Origin: Paenibacillus sp. 1_12
Lineage (GTDB): Bacteria > Bacillota > Bacilli > Paenibacillales > NBRC-103111
Length of the DNA stretch: 64,000 nucleotides
NCBI RefSeq assembly: GCF_900114475.1
Contig: NZ_FOTE01000010.1
Coordinates: 1 to 64,000 of the forward strand
Direction: 5' to 3'
The position numbers and the translations under genes are program-made. The notes below the pieces were generated by a model. It ran no database searches. It saw only the letters and a list, made by a program, of their open reading frames with translations, and was not told the origin of the DNA. Below are positions 16,528 to 25,278 of the stretch, piece after piece (the first letter of the stretch is position 1; every line of letters begins with the position of its first letter).

Positions 16528-16800
16528 TTACGTCAATGAATCCACACCTAATTTGGCACAAATTCTATCAACCATACTTCGCAGCGTGGCAAAGTTCTCG
16601 AATAACAGCTCTTCGTCGTCAAAAACAATCTCAAATCTCGTTTCGAATTCAATCACAAGATTCATGGAATTAAAGGAGTCCATCCCGAGACTGGCCAACT
16701 CTTTATCCTCTGTCAGTGCTTCGTCCGTCTGCAATACCTCTTTTACCATATTTCTGACAAAATCCGTAATCGAATCCTTGTTCAAAATGGTTTGGCTCAT
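16528..16800 (-). CDS. Discrete acyl/peptidyl carrier protein (copy 1)
   Basis: 90 residues from the ATG at 16800 (GAGGGAC upstream). The phosphopantetheine serine lies in LASLGMDSFNSMNLVIEFE, followed by the acidic helix II and FDDEELLFENFATLRSMVD. A four-helix carrier protein, probably charged by the adenylation enzyme two genes downstream, which has no carrier domain of its own. The longer frame to 16878 would run into the kinase gene. Confidence 0.88.
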   Translation of the reverse strand: MSQTILNKDSITDFVRNMVKEVLQTDEALTEDKELASLGMDSFNSMNLVIEFETRFEIVFDDEELLFENFATLRSMVDRICAKLGVDSLT

Positions 16801-16843
16801 TAGGTCGTCCCTCGCTTTACCCAAAGATTTGTGTGAGATAAAT

Positions 16844-17848
16844 TCACTGCAATAACAAACGAACCTTGCAAAGGTCAATGCCGCCGAACAGCTTGCCCTC
16901 TAAGAGATCTGTACGGTAACGGTTTAAGGTCCATCTTTGCATGGTATTCAGGTTCGGTCCGCTCCACTTACGTAGATACAAGGTATACAGTTGTAGATGA
17001 CGTAGTAGCATCCATTCCGGCACGTATGCCAGCAGCTCCTTGGAAACGGATTGATTACGGGTATAACCCTCCATAAAGTGATCCATAAACAGCTGCGCAA
17101 ATGACAATTTATTATTGGTAGAACGATCCGTGCTGAGACCATAATACAAAGCGACAGCAATATCGCTGGCAAAATGATGGTATAGCATCCCGTCAAAGTC
17201 AAAAGCGGTCAACTTGCCGGCATTTACATGGAAATTGCGATGATGCAAATCATTGTGGATTAATCCAAACTGTCCCTGCTGTTCGGGTATCTGCTGAAGC
17301 TTTGATAGGAATATGCCCAGTGATGCTTCAAACTTTGGTTCCACTGCAACTCTCCACAAAGCGTCAGCATATAATTCATCCTCATCCCAGCGGCAACGTT
17401 TCCACTCCGGTCTAGTCGGTTTGTACTGCATGGATATTTGATGAAGCTTGCCTGTCAGCTGACCCCACTCAATAAACAGCTCCGGTCCCCAGTTTTCAGG
17501 GCTGCACAATTCCCCTTCAGCCCATTCAAATGCGTATGCCCAAACTCCGCCTCCTACCGGAATATCGACCGACTCTACATAACTGCCGTTGTGAGAGGCA
17601 ATAGCTTTTGCGGCGGATACACCATGATCCACTGCAAAGTGGACAAAATCAATTTCTCCCTGAATTTCAGCTTCCGACCGGCGCTGTCGGTCTATCATTT
17701 TTAATACATACCGTTTACCGCGATTAGCCCAGGCATACACGCTGCTCTCGAAGCTTTCCATAGGTATAAACAAAGTAGATTTATCAGCAAACCTGCTGCC
17801 AGCCTCGCTCACCAGACTCTCGTCGATTTGAATGTTTATGGACTGCAT
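16844..17848 (-). CDS. Aminoglycoside/choline-kinase-fold phosphotransferase
   Basis: 334 residues. The catalytic loop is GLIHNDLHHRNFHV (Brenner HNDxxxxN motif) and the metal-binding DFD lies in LTAFDFDGMLYHH; RYVLKMIDRQRR carries the nucleotide-binding lysine. It belongs with the APH/choline-kinase/SrkA superfamily. In the cluster it may phosphorylate an intermediate, or the product as self-protection. There is no basis to choose an actual substrate. It is separated by six bases from the upstream BtrH-like gene. Confidence 0.8.
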   Translation of the reverse strand: MQSINIQIDESLVSEAGSRFADKSTLFIPMESFESSVYAWANRGKRYVLKMIDRQRRSEAEIQGEIDFVHFAVDHGVSAAKAIASHNGSYVESVDIPVGGGVWAYAFEWAEGELCSPENWGPELFIEWGQLTGKLHQISMQYKPTRPEWKRCRWDEDELYADALWRVAVEPKFEASLGIFLSKLQQIPEQQGQFGLIHNDLHHRNFHVNAGKLTAFDFDGMLYHHFASDIAVALYYGLSTDRSTNNKLSFAQLFMDHFMEGYTRNQSVSKELLAYVPEWMLLRHLQLYTLYLRKWSGPNLNTMQRWTLNRYRTDLLEGKLFGGIDLCKVRLLLQ

Positions 17849-17854
17849 CTCCGT

Positions 17855-18883
17855 TCATCTCCCCAGATGGTCAAGCAATCCTTCCAAAAATTCTTTTTCG
17901 TAGGCTTGCAGCTGTTTAATATTATGAATCGCTCTGGTGATATTGTGAGGGTTCTGCACAATGCGCTGCTTGACACACAGCTGATGAACGATCATCGTTT
18001 TTCTCAATACCTGTTCTGCCATGTTGATGAACCTGTCATCGGTCATGTAATTGTTTGCCGACAAATATTTCATTCTTTCAATCATCAATTTTTTATGGTT
18101 GACCAACGTTTGCAATGCCTTCATGTGAATAATCGGTTTGTCGCTCTCGCGTTCCAGCTCCAAAAATTGAATGAACAAATCATAAGCTCTCAAACCGAAC
18201 CAAAAGTCGATCCGTTTGGGATTCCTTTCGGTTACAGGCTTGGACAAAAGGTGCTCTTCCAATGATCTCATGATCAATTTGATATCAAATTCGAATATCG
18301 GGGTGTTTAGTGCCTGATAAGGAAACTGGATAATTTCCAACGTTTGACTTGCTCGCTGAGGTACTGGAACCGCATGGGCAAGAGCCTCTTGAAACTGCTC
18401 AAAGCTAAGTGTTTGGTTGGCTGTAAAGACAGGCGGATCGGCAAAAAATCCAGCAATTCTGAACAGCCTTTGCTCCCAATCATAACCATGTACTAATACA
18501 TGATGAACTAGATGGTATTTTTGATAAGCATGCATGCCTGGTATGAAATATTCATCCAGCGCGATAGCCAAATACTGCTGCTTATTCAGACAATCGACGA
18601 ACAATTCGATACTGTCAGGGAACCAAGCCCTCAACTGATCCGTGTGTAATTTGGAGACATAAGAATAGGGCAAGCTATGAAAATGAGAGGAAGTGGCCAG
18701 ATGAATGAAATTGCCTTTGTCAAAATGCGGCACACCAAATATATGAATATAGTTGGTAACCAGCCATGGCAGTGATTTTTCTGGGCGAGTGAGGATAATG
18801 GCTTGTGAAAATGCGTGAAACGAATGCACATCAATAATAGGAATCTCCAGCGGGAGGTTGACCACGCGGTTATCTGTTATCAT
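17855..18883 (-). CDS. BtrH-like (C39-peptidase-fold) protein, copy b, degenerate active site
   Basis: 342 residues, AAAGGAG before the ATG. IALDEYFIPGMHAYQKYHLV, then HHVLVHGYDWEQRLFRIAGF, corresponds to the dyad-containing segment of the two neighbours. The N-terminal position that holds Cys in copies a and c appears to be occupied by HSFHAFSQAI, so the nucleophile seems lost. A long helical C terminus contains YLSANNYMTDDRFINMAEQV. It may be a pseudo-enzyme partner or a carrier-binding subunit; that is inference. Confidence 0.45.
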   Translation of the reverse strand: MITDNRVVNLPLEIPIIDVHSFHAFSQAIILTRPEKSLPWLVTNYIHIFGVPHFDKGNFIHLATSSHFHSLPYSYVSKLHTDQLRAWFPDSIELFVDCLNKQQYLAIALDEYFIPGMHAYQKYHLVHHVLVHGYDWEQRLFRIAGFFADPPVFTANQTLSFEQFQEALAHAVPVPQRASQTLEIIQFPYQALNTPIFEFDIKLIMRSLEEHLLSKPVTERNPKRIDFWFGLRAYDLFIQFLELERESDKPIIHMKALQTLVNHKKLMIERMKYLSANNYMTDDRFINMAEQVLRKTMIVHQLCVKQRIVQNPHNITRAIHNIKQLQAYEKEFLEGLLDHLGR

Positions 18884-18898
18884 CGCGATCTCCTTTCA

Positions 18899-19903
18899 TT
18901 AGACAGCCCTAACCACAAAATCCTCCAGCCATTCTTCATGTGTCTGAAGCATCGTTGAATAACGTGCTTGGAGCGGCTGCAGCTTGTGGGGCTGCACGGA
19001 TAACCCAATTTTATACAGCTGGTATAAGCTCTTTTTCCATTCATTTTGGCTAACTCTAAGCTGCTGAAGCATCCCATCCGAATCCCTGACGCGCTCCCGA
19101 TGCTTCCCAATAAACATTTCAAAGTAATCCAATTGATGCATGATTCCTCCGACGCGCAGGCAGTAATACATATGTTTGCAGCTGTCCGTGAACTCTGCAG
19201 GATCCATGTTAATCAATCGCGACCAATCTGCGACATAGGCTCTATAAGCGTCCAGCCCTTGAAACCGTCCTTCAGGCAATATATGCCCACGACAAAACCG
19301 CTTGATGTTCTCAACTGCCCTGTGAAACCGCGCGTCAGCATTCGGTGTTGGATTGTGCGACGGATCAACCTCAAACCAAGCATAACCCCATACTCCAGCA
19401 AGTATATGTGACAACGATAACGGACCTTTATAAGATAATGTTTGTCCTGAACCATCAAGAAAGGAGGTGTCCGCCACCTGTGCGATTTGATGGATCACAT
19501 CGATTCCATACAAAAGTAAAATATGATTGTGTTCGGCTCCATCGCGAAAAACCGCATGATAATCCAAATAGGGACTCCTCATAAAAATCAGGATAGCGCG
19601 ATTCCCCCGCACAATCTCACGGAAAGTGTCCAGTACGGCAGGTCCCAACTCGAACGTATATTGAGCATGAAGCCCATAGCAAGCCGCAAACTGCCGCATG
19701 ATCGTCTCCTGGGAAGCAAGCCACATCTTGCATAAATTCCCGTTGTATTCGAGATTCAGACCATCACTTTGAAAATATATATCCGCTTCCACTACTTCCT
19801 TATCGAATTCGGGTCGTTCTCTGACCAGCAAATGGCGCAATCCCGAGAATAAACAGTGATGTCCGGATTGTACAGTAAAATTGTCCACCATATAAATTGA
19901 CAT
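18899..19903 (-). CDS. BtrH-like (C39-peptidase-fold) acyltransferase candidate, copy a
   Basis: 334 residues from the ATG at 19903 (GAAGGGAG upstream). The N terminus, SGHHCLFSGLRHLLVRERPE, has the Cys-containing helix expected of BtrH-like and C39-type folds; the partner histidine is likely in DYHAVFRDGAEHNHILLLYG. In butirosin assembly BtrH uses such a site to accept the aminoacyl chain from the BtrI carrier and transfer it to an amine. Of the three copies this one has the most complete motif. The C-terminal half is helical. Confidence 0.55.
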   Translation of the reverse strand: MSIYMVDNFTVQSGHHCLFSGLRHLLVRERPEFDKEVVEADIYFQSDGLNLEYNGNLCKMWLASQETIMRQFAACYGLHAQYTFELGPAVLDTFREIVRGNRAILIFMRSPYLDYHAVFRDGAEHNHILLLYGIDVIHQIAQVADTSFLDGSGQTLSYKGPLSLSHILAGVWGYAWFEVDPSHNPTPNADARFHRAVENIKRFCRGHILPEGRFQGLDAYRAYVADWSRLINMDPAEFTDSCKHMYYCLRVGGIMHQLDYFEMFIGKHRERVRDSDGMLQQLRVSQNEWKKSLYQLYKIGLSVQPHKLQPLQARYSTMLQTHEEWLEDFVVRAV

Positions 19904-19928
19904 GACGGCTCCCTTCAACCCTTTGTGC

Positions 19929-20981
19929 TCACTTACTTACACCATCGACAGGTATACGATTGGACTGGATGGGGAGGACGATTTGTGTACCGATCCGCTC
20001 CAGCTCTTGAGTGCTGATCAAGCCCGACAGTATAAAATAGTTCACTCCAAGTCTATGAAATCGGAAAAGCGTCTGACGTACTTCCTCGTAGGAACCGACG
20101 ATAGAAAAGCCATTCGAGGTGTTCAACTGTGACAATCCGGCCCATAATGTGGAATCTGGGCATCCTTCTGCTTGTTTATATTCTATATGCTTATAATAAT
20201 TATGATATTTGGAAATGCCGACCGAGTCGCTGTTGTTGCGAAACAGACGGTTCATTCTTTTTTGAAACGGACTGGCTTTTTCCAGAAACAGATGGGCAGC
20301 TTCCCAAGCCTCGTCCGTCGTTTCCCGCGCAATGATATCAATCATGATTCCACATTTGGGATTGGGATTTAGATTCGTACGAAGTTCGGGCAGCAGTTCA
20401 CGAAAGCTTGCGAAATGCTGCTTGATCACATCAAGCTCATGCCCGAATACTAGGTAACCGCCAGCAAATTCCGCTGCAATGCGCATAGCATCCTGCGAGC
20501 TGCCAGCCATAAATATTGTTCCCGTTGGTGCCTTCAGCTTAGGAAAAAGCTCCGCATTTTGCACATCGAAACAATCCCCATGGTAGTGGATAATCTCGCC
20601 CTGCTGCAAGCGCAGGAACAATTCGATAAATTCCTTTGTTCGCTTATAGCGTGAAACATGATCACCGGCACGTGTCATCCTTCCCAGCTCTACCTGCGAG
20701 CTGCCAGATACAATATTCAAATCTATGCGTCCGTTGGAGAGCAAGCTTAGCGTGCTATAAGCTTTGGCAGTGGTCGTGGGCAAACAATAGCTTGTGTTTT
20801 GCGCAACGAGAATACGGATTCGATCCGTTTCCTGCGTCAGCACCGTGGCCATAATCCAAGGGTCCATATAAGAATTGGCGTTAATAAGCAGTACTGATTG
20901 AAATCCACCTGTTTCCGCCAGCTGCGTCTGCTTGATAATAAGTGACAAATCCGCTTCCGGCAGCATCCAGCAAAATTCCAT
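19929..20981 (-). CDS. Luciferase-like (LLM class) flavin-dependent monooxygenase
   Basis: 350 residues. The ATG at 20981 has GGCGGG eight bases upstream; an alternative GTG at 20990 would overlap the carrier gene as GTGA. The TIM-barrel signatures are seen in AKAYSTLSLLSNGRIDLNIV, with GGFQSVLL near the N terminus and IFMAGSSQDAMRIAAEFAGG, the SsuD/BtrO flavin-phosphate region. Members use FMNH2 and oxygen. In butirosin synthesis BtrO hydroxylates a chain while it is tethered to the carrier protein; position directly after a carrier-protein gene favours that kind of role over free alkanesulfonate oxidation. No flavin reductase partner lies in the cluster. Confidence 0.85.
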   Translation of the reverse strand: MEFCWMLPEADLSLIIKQTQLAETGGFQSVLLINANSYMDPWIMATVLTQETDRIRILVAQNTSYCLPTTTAKAYSTLSLLSNGRIDLNIVSGSSQVELGRMTRAGDHVSRYKRTKEFIELFLRLQQGEIIHYHGDCFDVQNAELFPKLKAPTGTIFMAGSSQDAMRIAAEFAGGYLVFGHELDVIKQHFASFRELLPELRTNLNPNPKCGIMIDIIARETTDEAWEAAHLFLEKASPFQKRMNRLFRNNSDSVGISKYHNYYKHIEYKQAEGCPDSTLWAGLSQLNTSNGFSIVGSYEEVRQTLFRFHRLGVNYFILSGLISTQELERIGTQIVLPIQSNRIPVDGVSK

Positions 20982-20986
20982 GCGTT

Positions 20987-21277
20987 TCACCCGCCGTTTA
21001 GTTTGATTTGTTGGTATTTATCGACCAATTCCTTAATTCGGCGAAGCGTGGATACATTTTCAGTTAGCAAATCATCATCATCAATCTCGATCCCAAAAAC
21101 AACTTCCAGCTCGACCACCAATTCCACGACGATGATCGAGTTCAAATTATACTCAATCAAATCCTCATCAGGTCCAAGCGAATCCAATAAATCACGTTCC
21201 TGCTTAAGTACCCGCTCCAGTATATCGAGAAACTCTAGTTCCTGAGTTAGCTTTGTTATGGCTAACACCTCCCTCAA
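20987..21277 (-). CDS. Discrete acyl/peptidyl carrier protein (copy 2), unusual start
   Basis: Up to 96 residues. The attachment serine lies in DLIEYNLNSIIVVELVVELE, with Asn before it in place of the usual Asp, and GIEIDDDDLLTENVSTLRRI follows. There is no ATG in the frame: the annotated start is a TTG at 21277, a GTG follows at 21268, and the best-placed codon after the GGGAGG at 21269-21274 is an ATA. The true start is therefore uncertain by a few residues. It lies just before the flavin monooxygenase gene, its likely partner. Confidence 0.82.
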   Translation of the reverse strand: MREVLAITKLTQELEFLDILERVLKQERDLLDSLGPDEDLIEYNLNSIIVVELVVELEVVFGIEIDDDDLLTENVSTLRRIKELVDKYQQIKLNGG

Positions 21278-21286
21278 CAGGTTTGT

Positions 21287-22552
21287 TCATAAAAAATGTC
21301 GTCCATCGATGATTTTTTTGCCATTATACAAGTTTTTTTTATCTTTAAAATCCCTCCATGCTGTAATGATGGTAATAACCTGGCTGCGTTCAACAACCTC
21401 CTCTACAGAGTCCGCATACTCAATAGGTAATCCATAGGCGCTGCGGAAATTATCCATCGCCAATGGGTCATAAGCTACAATCCGACTGTAGCCGCGTTTT
21501 AGCAGCAGTCCAATAATATCCCTGGACACTGCGCCTCTGACATCATCGCTTTCCGGCTTGAACGACAGTCCTAGGATACCAATCGTTTCTTCAGGAAGGA
21601 CTGCAGCCGCAATTTGCTCTACAATATGGCTTTTAATATCCTCATTGACTTGCAGTACCGCTTTCAGCATAACGGCTTCATGCCCATATTGCTCTGCATG
21701 TGCATATAAGGATAACGTATCCTTGGGCAGACAATAACCGCCAAAGCCACAGCCAGGAAACACGTAGTCCGTCATTTTTGCAGGGTGCCCCTGCCATCTC
21801 TTATCTTCATGAAGCAAATGAAACACCTGCGGAATATTAATACTGCCAATTCGTTTAGCAATCATCGACAATTCGTTAGCGAAGCTAATCATCGTGGCCA
21901 GCAGCGCATTCGAGGCATATTTGACAAATTCAGCGGTATGCGCGGATACACAATGGATAGGAACACCGAAATTGACATACAGCTCTTTTAGTCGCTGTGC
22001 TCCTATTGGATCAAGCTCTCCAATGATGATACGATCCGGTTGAACAAAATCATGCCACGCGGAGCCCTCACGAAGAAATTCAGGATTAGAAGCCAAGCCT
22101 ATGTTTTCCCCAATCCGATAACCCCGACCTTGCAAAAGCGGCTGAATGACATCCGTTGTGGTAGATGCCGGAACCGTCGATTTAATCACGAAAACAGGGT
22201 AATGCTGCGGCTGCGACAGCTGCGCCAAGGCATCCAGACAAGCAATGACCGCACGTCGCAAATCACCTAAATCGGTTTCTCCGCTCGATGAACTTGGCGT
22301 TCCGACACATATAAAAATAATATCCGCTTGAGCCACAGTCTCCACCATCGTATCGCATACGATAAATCGGTTCCCTTCGTACAGCTCCAGATGCTCCTGA
22401 AGCTGCGGCTCATAAAAAGGGATTTGCTTGCTTTTATAGAGCTCTCTTTTGTACTCATCCGCGTCATAAGCAAATACGGGTTGACCCGTTCTATGAGCCA
22501 AACCTAATCCCGTCGTCAGCCCAACAAACCCTAAGCCAATAACTGCAATCAT
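21287..22552 (-). CDS. UDP-glucose/GDP-mannose dehydrogenase family enzyme
   Basis: 421 residues. The N-terminal NAD-binding site is IGLGFVGLTTGLGLA, the catalytic cysteine is in GCGFGGYCLPKDTLSLYAHA, and the C-terminal domain opens with IGILGLSFKPESDDVRGAVS. The family oxidises C6 of a nucleotide-linked hexose in two steps to the uronic acid. It is placed between the decarboxylase-like gene (ATGA overlap) and a carrier protein, so it is likely to make the glucuronate intermediate for the next enzyme. Confidence 0.9.
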   Translation of the reverse strand: MIAVIGLGFVGLTTGLGLAHRTGQPVFAYDADEYKRELYKSKQIPFYEPQLQEHLELYEGNRFIVCDTMVETVAQADIIFICVGTPSSSSGETDLGDLRRAVIACLDALAQLSQPQHYPVFVIKSTVPASTTTDVIQPLLQGRGYRIGENIGLASNPEFLREGSAWHDFVQPDRIIIGELDPIGAQRLKELYVNFGVPIHCVSAHTAEFVKYASNALLATMISFANELSMIAKRIGSINIPQVFHLLHEDKRWQGHPAKMTDYVFPGCGFGGYCLPKDTLSLYAHAEQYGHEAVMLKAVLQVNEDIKSHIVEQIAAAVLPEETIGILGLSFKPESDDVRGAVSRDIIGLLLKRGYSRIVAYDPLAMDNFRSAYGLPIEYADSVEEVVERSQVITIITAWRDFKDKKNLYNGKKIIDGRHFL

Positions 22553-23643
22553 GAGCTGACCTTTTCTCTTTCTTTTGCCAGAAAGGACAAATACCGTCTC
22601 ACGCCAACCTCTACATCAATGACAGGCTGAAAGTCAAGCAGTTGTCTAGCTTTGGAAATATCGGGACATCTGCGGGACGGATTGCCGGTTAAATAATCCT
22701 TTTCCATCGATGGCTGATAAAGGATTGCTCCCGAATAGCCCCATAAATCTGCCGCCTGATTACGGAAAATACTTGCCAGCTGCAGCACTGTAATCTCCGG
22801 TCGATCCATCCCAATGTTAAAGCAGTCAAATTCATCATGGGTTAATACCTTGATATATCCAGCAATTGCATCGGCAATATAACAAAAGGTCCGGGTAGGT
22901 TTACCATCTGAATGGATCACCAAATCCTTATTGGTTAGTACGGCCTGTGCAAAATCGGCTGGTACTCTTTTGTCGCCAACCGCCATACCCGGTCCAAAAT
23001 TATTGAATGGTCTGACGATCCGAATCGGCATATGATATGTCTGGTGGTACACATAACACATCGTTTCTCCCATACGCTTTGACTCATCATAGCAGGCACG
23101 CGGACCCAACGTGCTCACATTACCAAGATAGGTTTCAGCAGTGGGAATACATTCCGGCACAGGATCACCATACACCTCACTGCTGGAAAAAAACAACAGA
23201 CTTTCTACAGGCCGATGACGATAAAATTCAAGCAGATTTTTTAGTCCCAGCACATTCGCATCAATGGTTTCAATTGGAAACTGACGGTAGTAGGTAGGTG
23301 AGGCAATGGACGCCATGTGAATGACATAATCCGCACGGTGAGCAGCCGGAATCGATTCCAGCTTATCGACTGCAATATCAAAGTTGTGTATTTCAATATT
23401 TGCTACATCACGGGACAGCTCCTCCAGCCAGATAGGTCTGCCATAGCGGAATGAATCCAGCAGCACAAGTGACTCAACTGGAACCCCCTGCAGCTTCAAA
23501 TAAATGAAGTAATGCGTTAAATAAAACCCAATAAAACCACCGCAGCCCGTGATCACAATCGTTTTTCCTGCAAATCGGTCAGCCTTCTCAGTCTGGCCAA
23601 ATATATAAGCCAGATCCTCCAGGATAATATCGTTTCCGGTCAT
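22549..23643 (-). CDS. NAD-dependent epimerase/dehydratase, UDP-glucuronate decarboxylase-like
   Basis: 364 residues from the ATG at 23643 (AAAGGAA upstream); an ATG at 23667 that touches the previous stop is also possible. The Rossmann motif is ITGCGGFIGFYL; the catalytic YxxxK is in GPRACYDESKRMGETMCYVY, and FFSSSEVYGDP and RIVRPFNNFGPG follow the UDP-xylose-synthase pattern closely. Known members decarboxylate UDP-glucuronate to UDP-xylose or a 4-keto pentose. With the neighbouring C6 dehydrogenase this gives a route from NDP-glucose to an NDP-pentose. Confidence 0.85.
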   Translation of the reverse strand: MTGNDIILEDLAYIFGQTEKADRFAGKTIVITGCGGFIGFYLTHYFIYLKLQGVPVESLVLLDSFRYGRPIWLEELSRDVANIEIHNFDIAVDKLESIPAAHRADYVIHMASIASPTYYRQFPIETIDANVLGLKNLLEFYRHRPVESLLFFSSSEVYGDPVPECIPTAETYLGNVSTLGPRACYDESKRMGETMCYVYHQTYHMPIRIVRPFNNFGPGMAVGDKRVPADFAQAVLTNKDLVIHSDGKPTRTFCYIADAIAGYIKVLTHDEFDCFNIGMDRPEITVLQLASIFRNQAADLWGYSGAILYQPSMEKDYLTGNPSRRCPDISKARQLLDFQPVIDVEVGVRRYLSFLAKEREKVSS

Positions 23644-23667
23644 CAATGGCACCGTTCCTTTCAGCAT

Positions 23668-24435
23668 TTAGTTGGTTTTCCACGGCGCATTGCCGGAGGC
23701 CCACAAGCTTTCCAAATACTGCTTATCCCTCATTGTGTCCATACATTCCCAGAAGCCAGTATGTCGATAAGCCATCAATTGCCCATCTCTAGCCAAACGT
23801 GTCAGCACATCGCTCTCGAGTACTTCTTCATCCTTGCTCAAATATTCAAGCATACCCGGTTCAAATACAAAGAATCCGCCATTAATCCAGCTCTCTGTGT
23901 CCAGCTTTTCCTTAAAGCGAACGACCTGATCACCCTGCAGATCAACCGTACCGAATCGGGCCCTCGGACGCACCAAGGTCAAGGTTGCCAGCCTACCATG
24001 TGAACGATGAAAATCCATCAACCGCCTCAAATCCACATCACTCACACCATCACCGTACGTCACCATAAAGGTTTCCTTGTTCAACTGATCCCTTAAACGA
24101 TACAAGCGTCCACCGGTCATGCTGTTCAGTCCTGTATCCACCAGATGAACGATCCAATCGTTATCCGGTCGCTGTTTCACTTCAACAGCTGAGCTTGACA
24201 TGTTTATTGAGAAATCACTTTGCAAATAGACGTAATTTAAAAAATACTGCTTGATCACCTCTGCCTTATAGCCGAGCGCGACGATAAACTCCTTCAATCC
24301 GTAAGCCGCATAACCGTGCATGATGTGGCATAGAATGGGCAGCCCTCCAATCTCCACCATCGGCTTTGGCTTAAGCAAGGTTTCTTCGCCCAATCGGGTA
24401 CCCAGACCGCCTGCGAATAATACGATTTTGGTCAT
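23668..24435 (-). CDS. rfbF: Glucose-1-phosphate cytidylyltransferase (RfbF-like)
   Basis: 255 residues. FAGGLGTRLGEETLLKPKPM is the nucleotidyltransferase signature in its RfbF form, with HIMHGYAAYGLKEFIVALGY, MVTYGDGVSDVD (metal-binding Asp) and INGGFFVFEPGMLEYL downstream. RfbF makes CDP-glucose from CTP and glucose-1-phosphate. The usual next enzyme, CDP-glucose 4,6-dehydratase, is absent; a C6 dehydrogenase and a decarboxylase-like enzyme follow instead, so either the family label hides a different base preference or the cluster runs an unusual CDP-linked uronate route. Confidence 0.88.
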   Translation of the reverse strand: MTKIVLFAGGLGTRLGEETLLKPKPMVEIGGLPILCHIMHGYAAYGLKEFIVALGYKAEVIKQYFLNYVYLQSDFSINMSSSAVEVKQRPDNDWIVHLVDTGLNSMTGGRLYRLRDQLNKETFMVTYGDGVSDVDLRRLMDFHRSHGRLATLTLVRPRARFGTVDLQGDQVVRFKEKLDTESWINGGFFVFEPGMLEYLSKDEEVLESDVLTRLARDGQLMAYRHTGFWECMDTMRDKQYLESLWASGNAPWKTN

Positions 24436-24468
24436 TGCAGTTCCCTCGATCCTTCAGTTAATGGGAGA

Positions 24469-25269
24469 TTAACCACTTGCACTGGTGTAGCTGCGAATGG
24501 CCACATTCCAGAGCTTACGAGATATAAATAGAAAGAGAATAGGTGCTGCGATAAACCAAACCATATAGGAAACATCCAGCTTATCCATCGCATACAATGG
24601 CGAAAAGTTCGTTATAATAAACACCGGAAACAGGAACATACCCGCCTGCTGGATTGAACGTCCGTAAATATTCATGGGCACATGATTCATATCCCAGATG
24701 GCTGTTGACATTTGATTAACCGCGTCGGTATTCACCGTCCAAAATGAAATCAGCGAGGGAATCAAAAAAATCGCGTATTTGAGCACCACACCCACGAATA
24801 TAAAGGCCATAAAGCCGATAACCTTCACAGGCGTTACAGGAATACCCATCCTGCTCCAGCCGATCACAATCATCGCGATCCCTGCCACCACATTCGTAAA
24901 GGAGTACCCGAAGTCGATTCTGCGCAGCGTAGCAATAAATTGCAGCGAGACCGGCTTTGTAATCAGCATATCCAGCGTACCGTCACGGATATGATTGCTC
25001 AGCATCATAAAATTAGAATAGAAAAACAAACAATAAAATCCTGTCATCATCGTAAACGAGCCGACATACATCAGCAGCGCATCCGGGGTATATCCATTAA
25101 TAATGACACCCACCCGAAATGCCACCAGTACATAAATCAGCTTGATACACAAATAAGCAATCTCGATCGTATTGGCGAACAAGAAATTGATCCGATATTC
25201 CATCTGCGCGATAAAACAATTTTTCACGAAAATCAGGTAGATGTACCCGTATTTCTTCAACGTTTTCAT
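24469..25269 (-). CDS. ABC-2 type exporter permease (second subunit)
   Basis: 266 residues, six hydrophobic segments, for example FLFANTIEIAYLCIKLIYVL and AGIAMIVIGWSRMGIPV. It contains HIRDGTLDMLITKPVSLQFI, the amphipathic segment of the ABC2 membrane-6 family found in exporters with two unequal permeases. It starts nine bases after the first permease gene. Together with the ATPase at 26063 it should export the cluster product or provide resistance. Confidence 0.85.
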   Translation of the reverse strand: MKTLKKYGYIYLIFVKNCFIAQMEYRINFLFANTIEIAYLCIKLIYVLVAFRVGVIINGYTPDALLMYVGSFTMMTGFYCLFFYSNFMMLSNHIRDGTLDMLITKPVSLQFIATLRRIDFGYSFTNVVAGIAMIVIGWSRMGIPVTPVKVIGFMAFIFVGVVLKYAIFLIPSLISFWTVNTDAVNQMSTAIWDMNHVPMNIYGRSIQQAGMFLFPVFIITNFSPLYAMDKLDVSYMVWFIAAPILFLFISRKLWNVAIRSYTSASG

Positions 25270-25278
25270 GAGTCAGGT

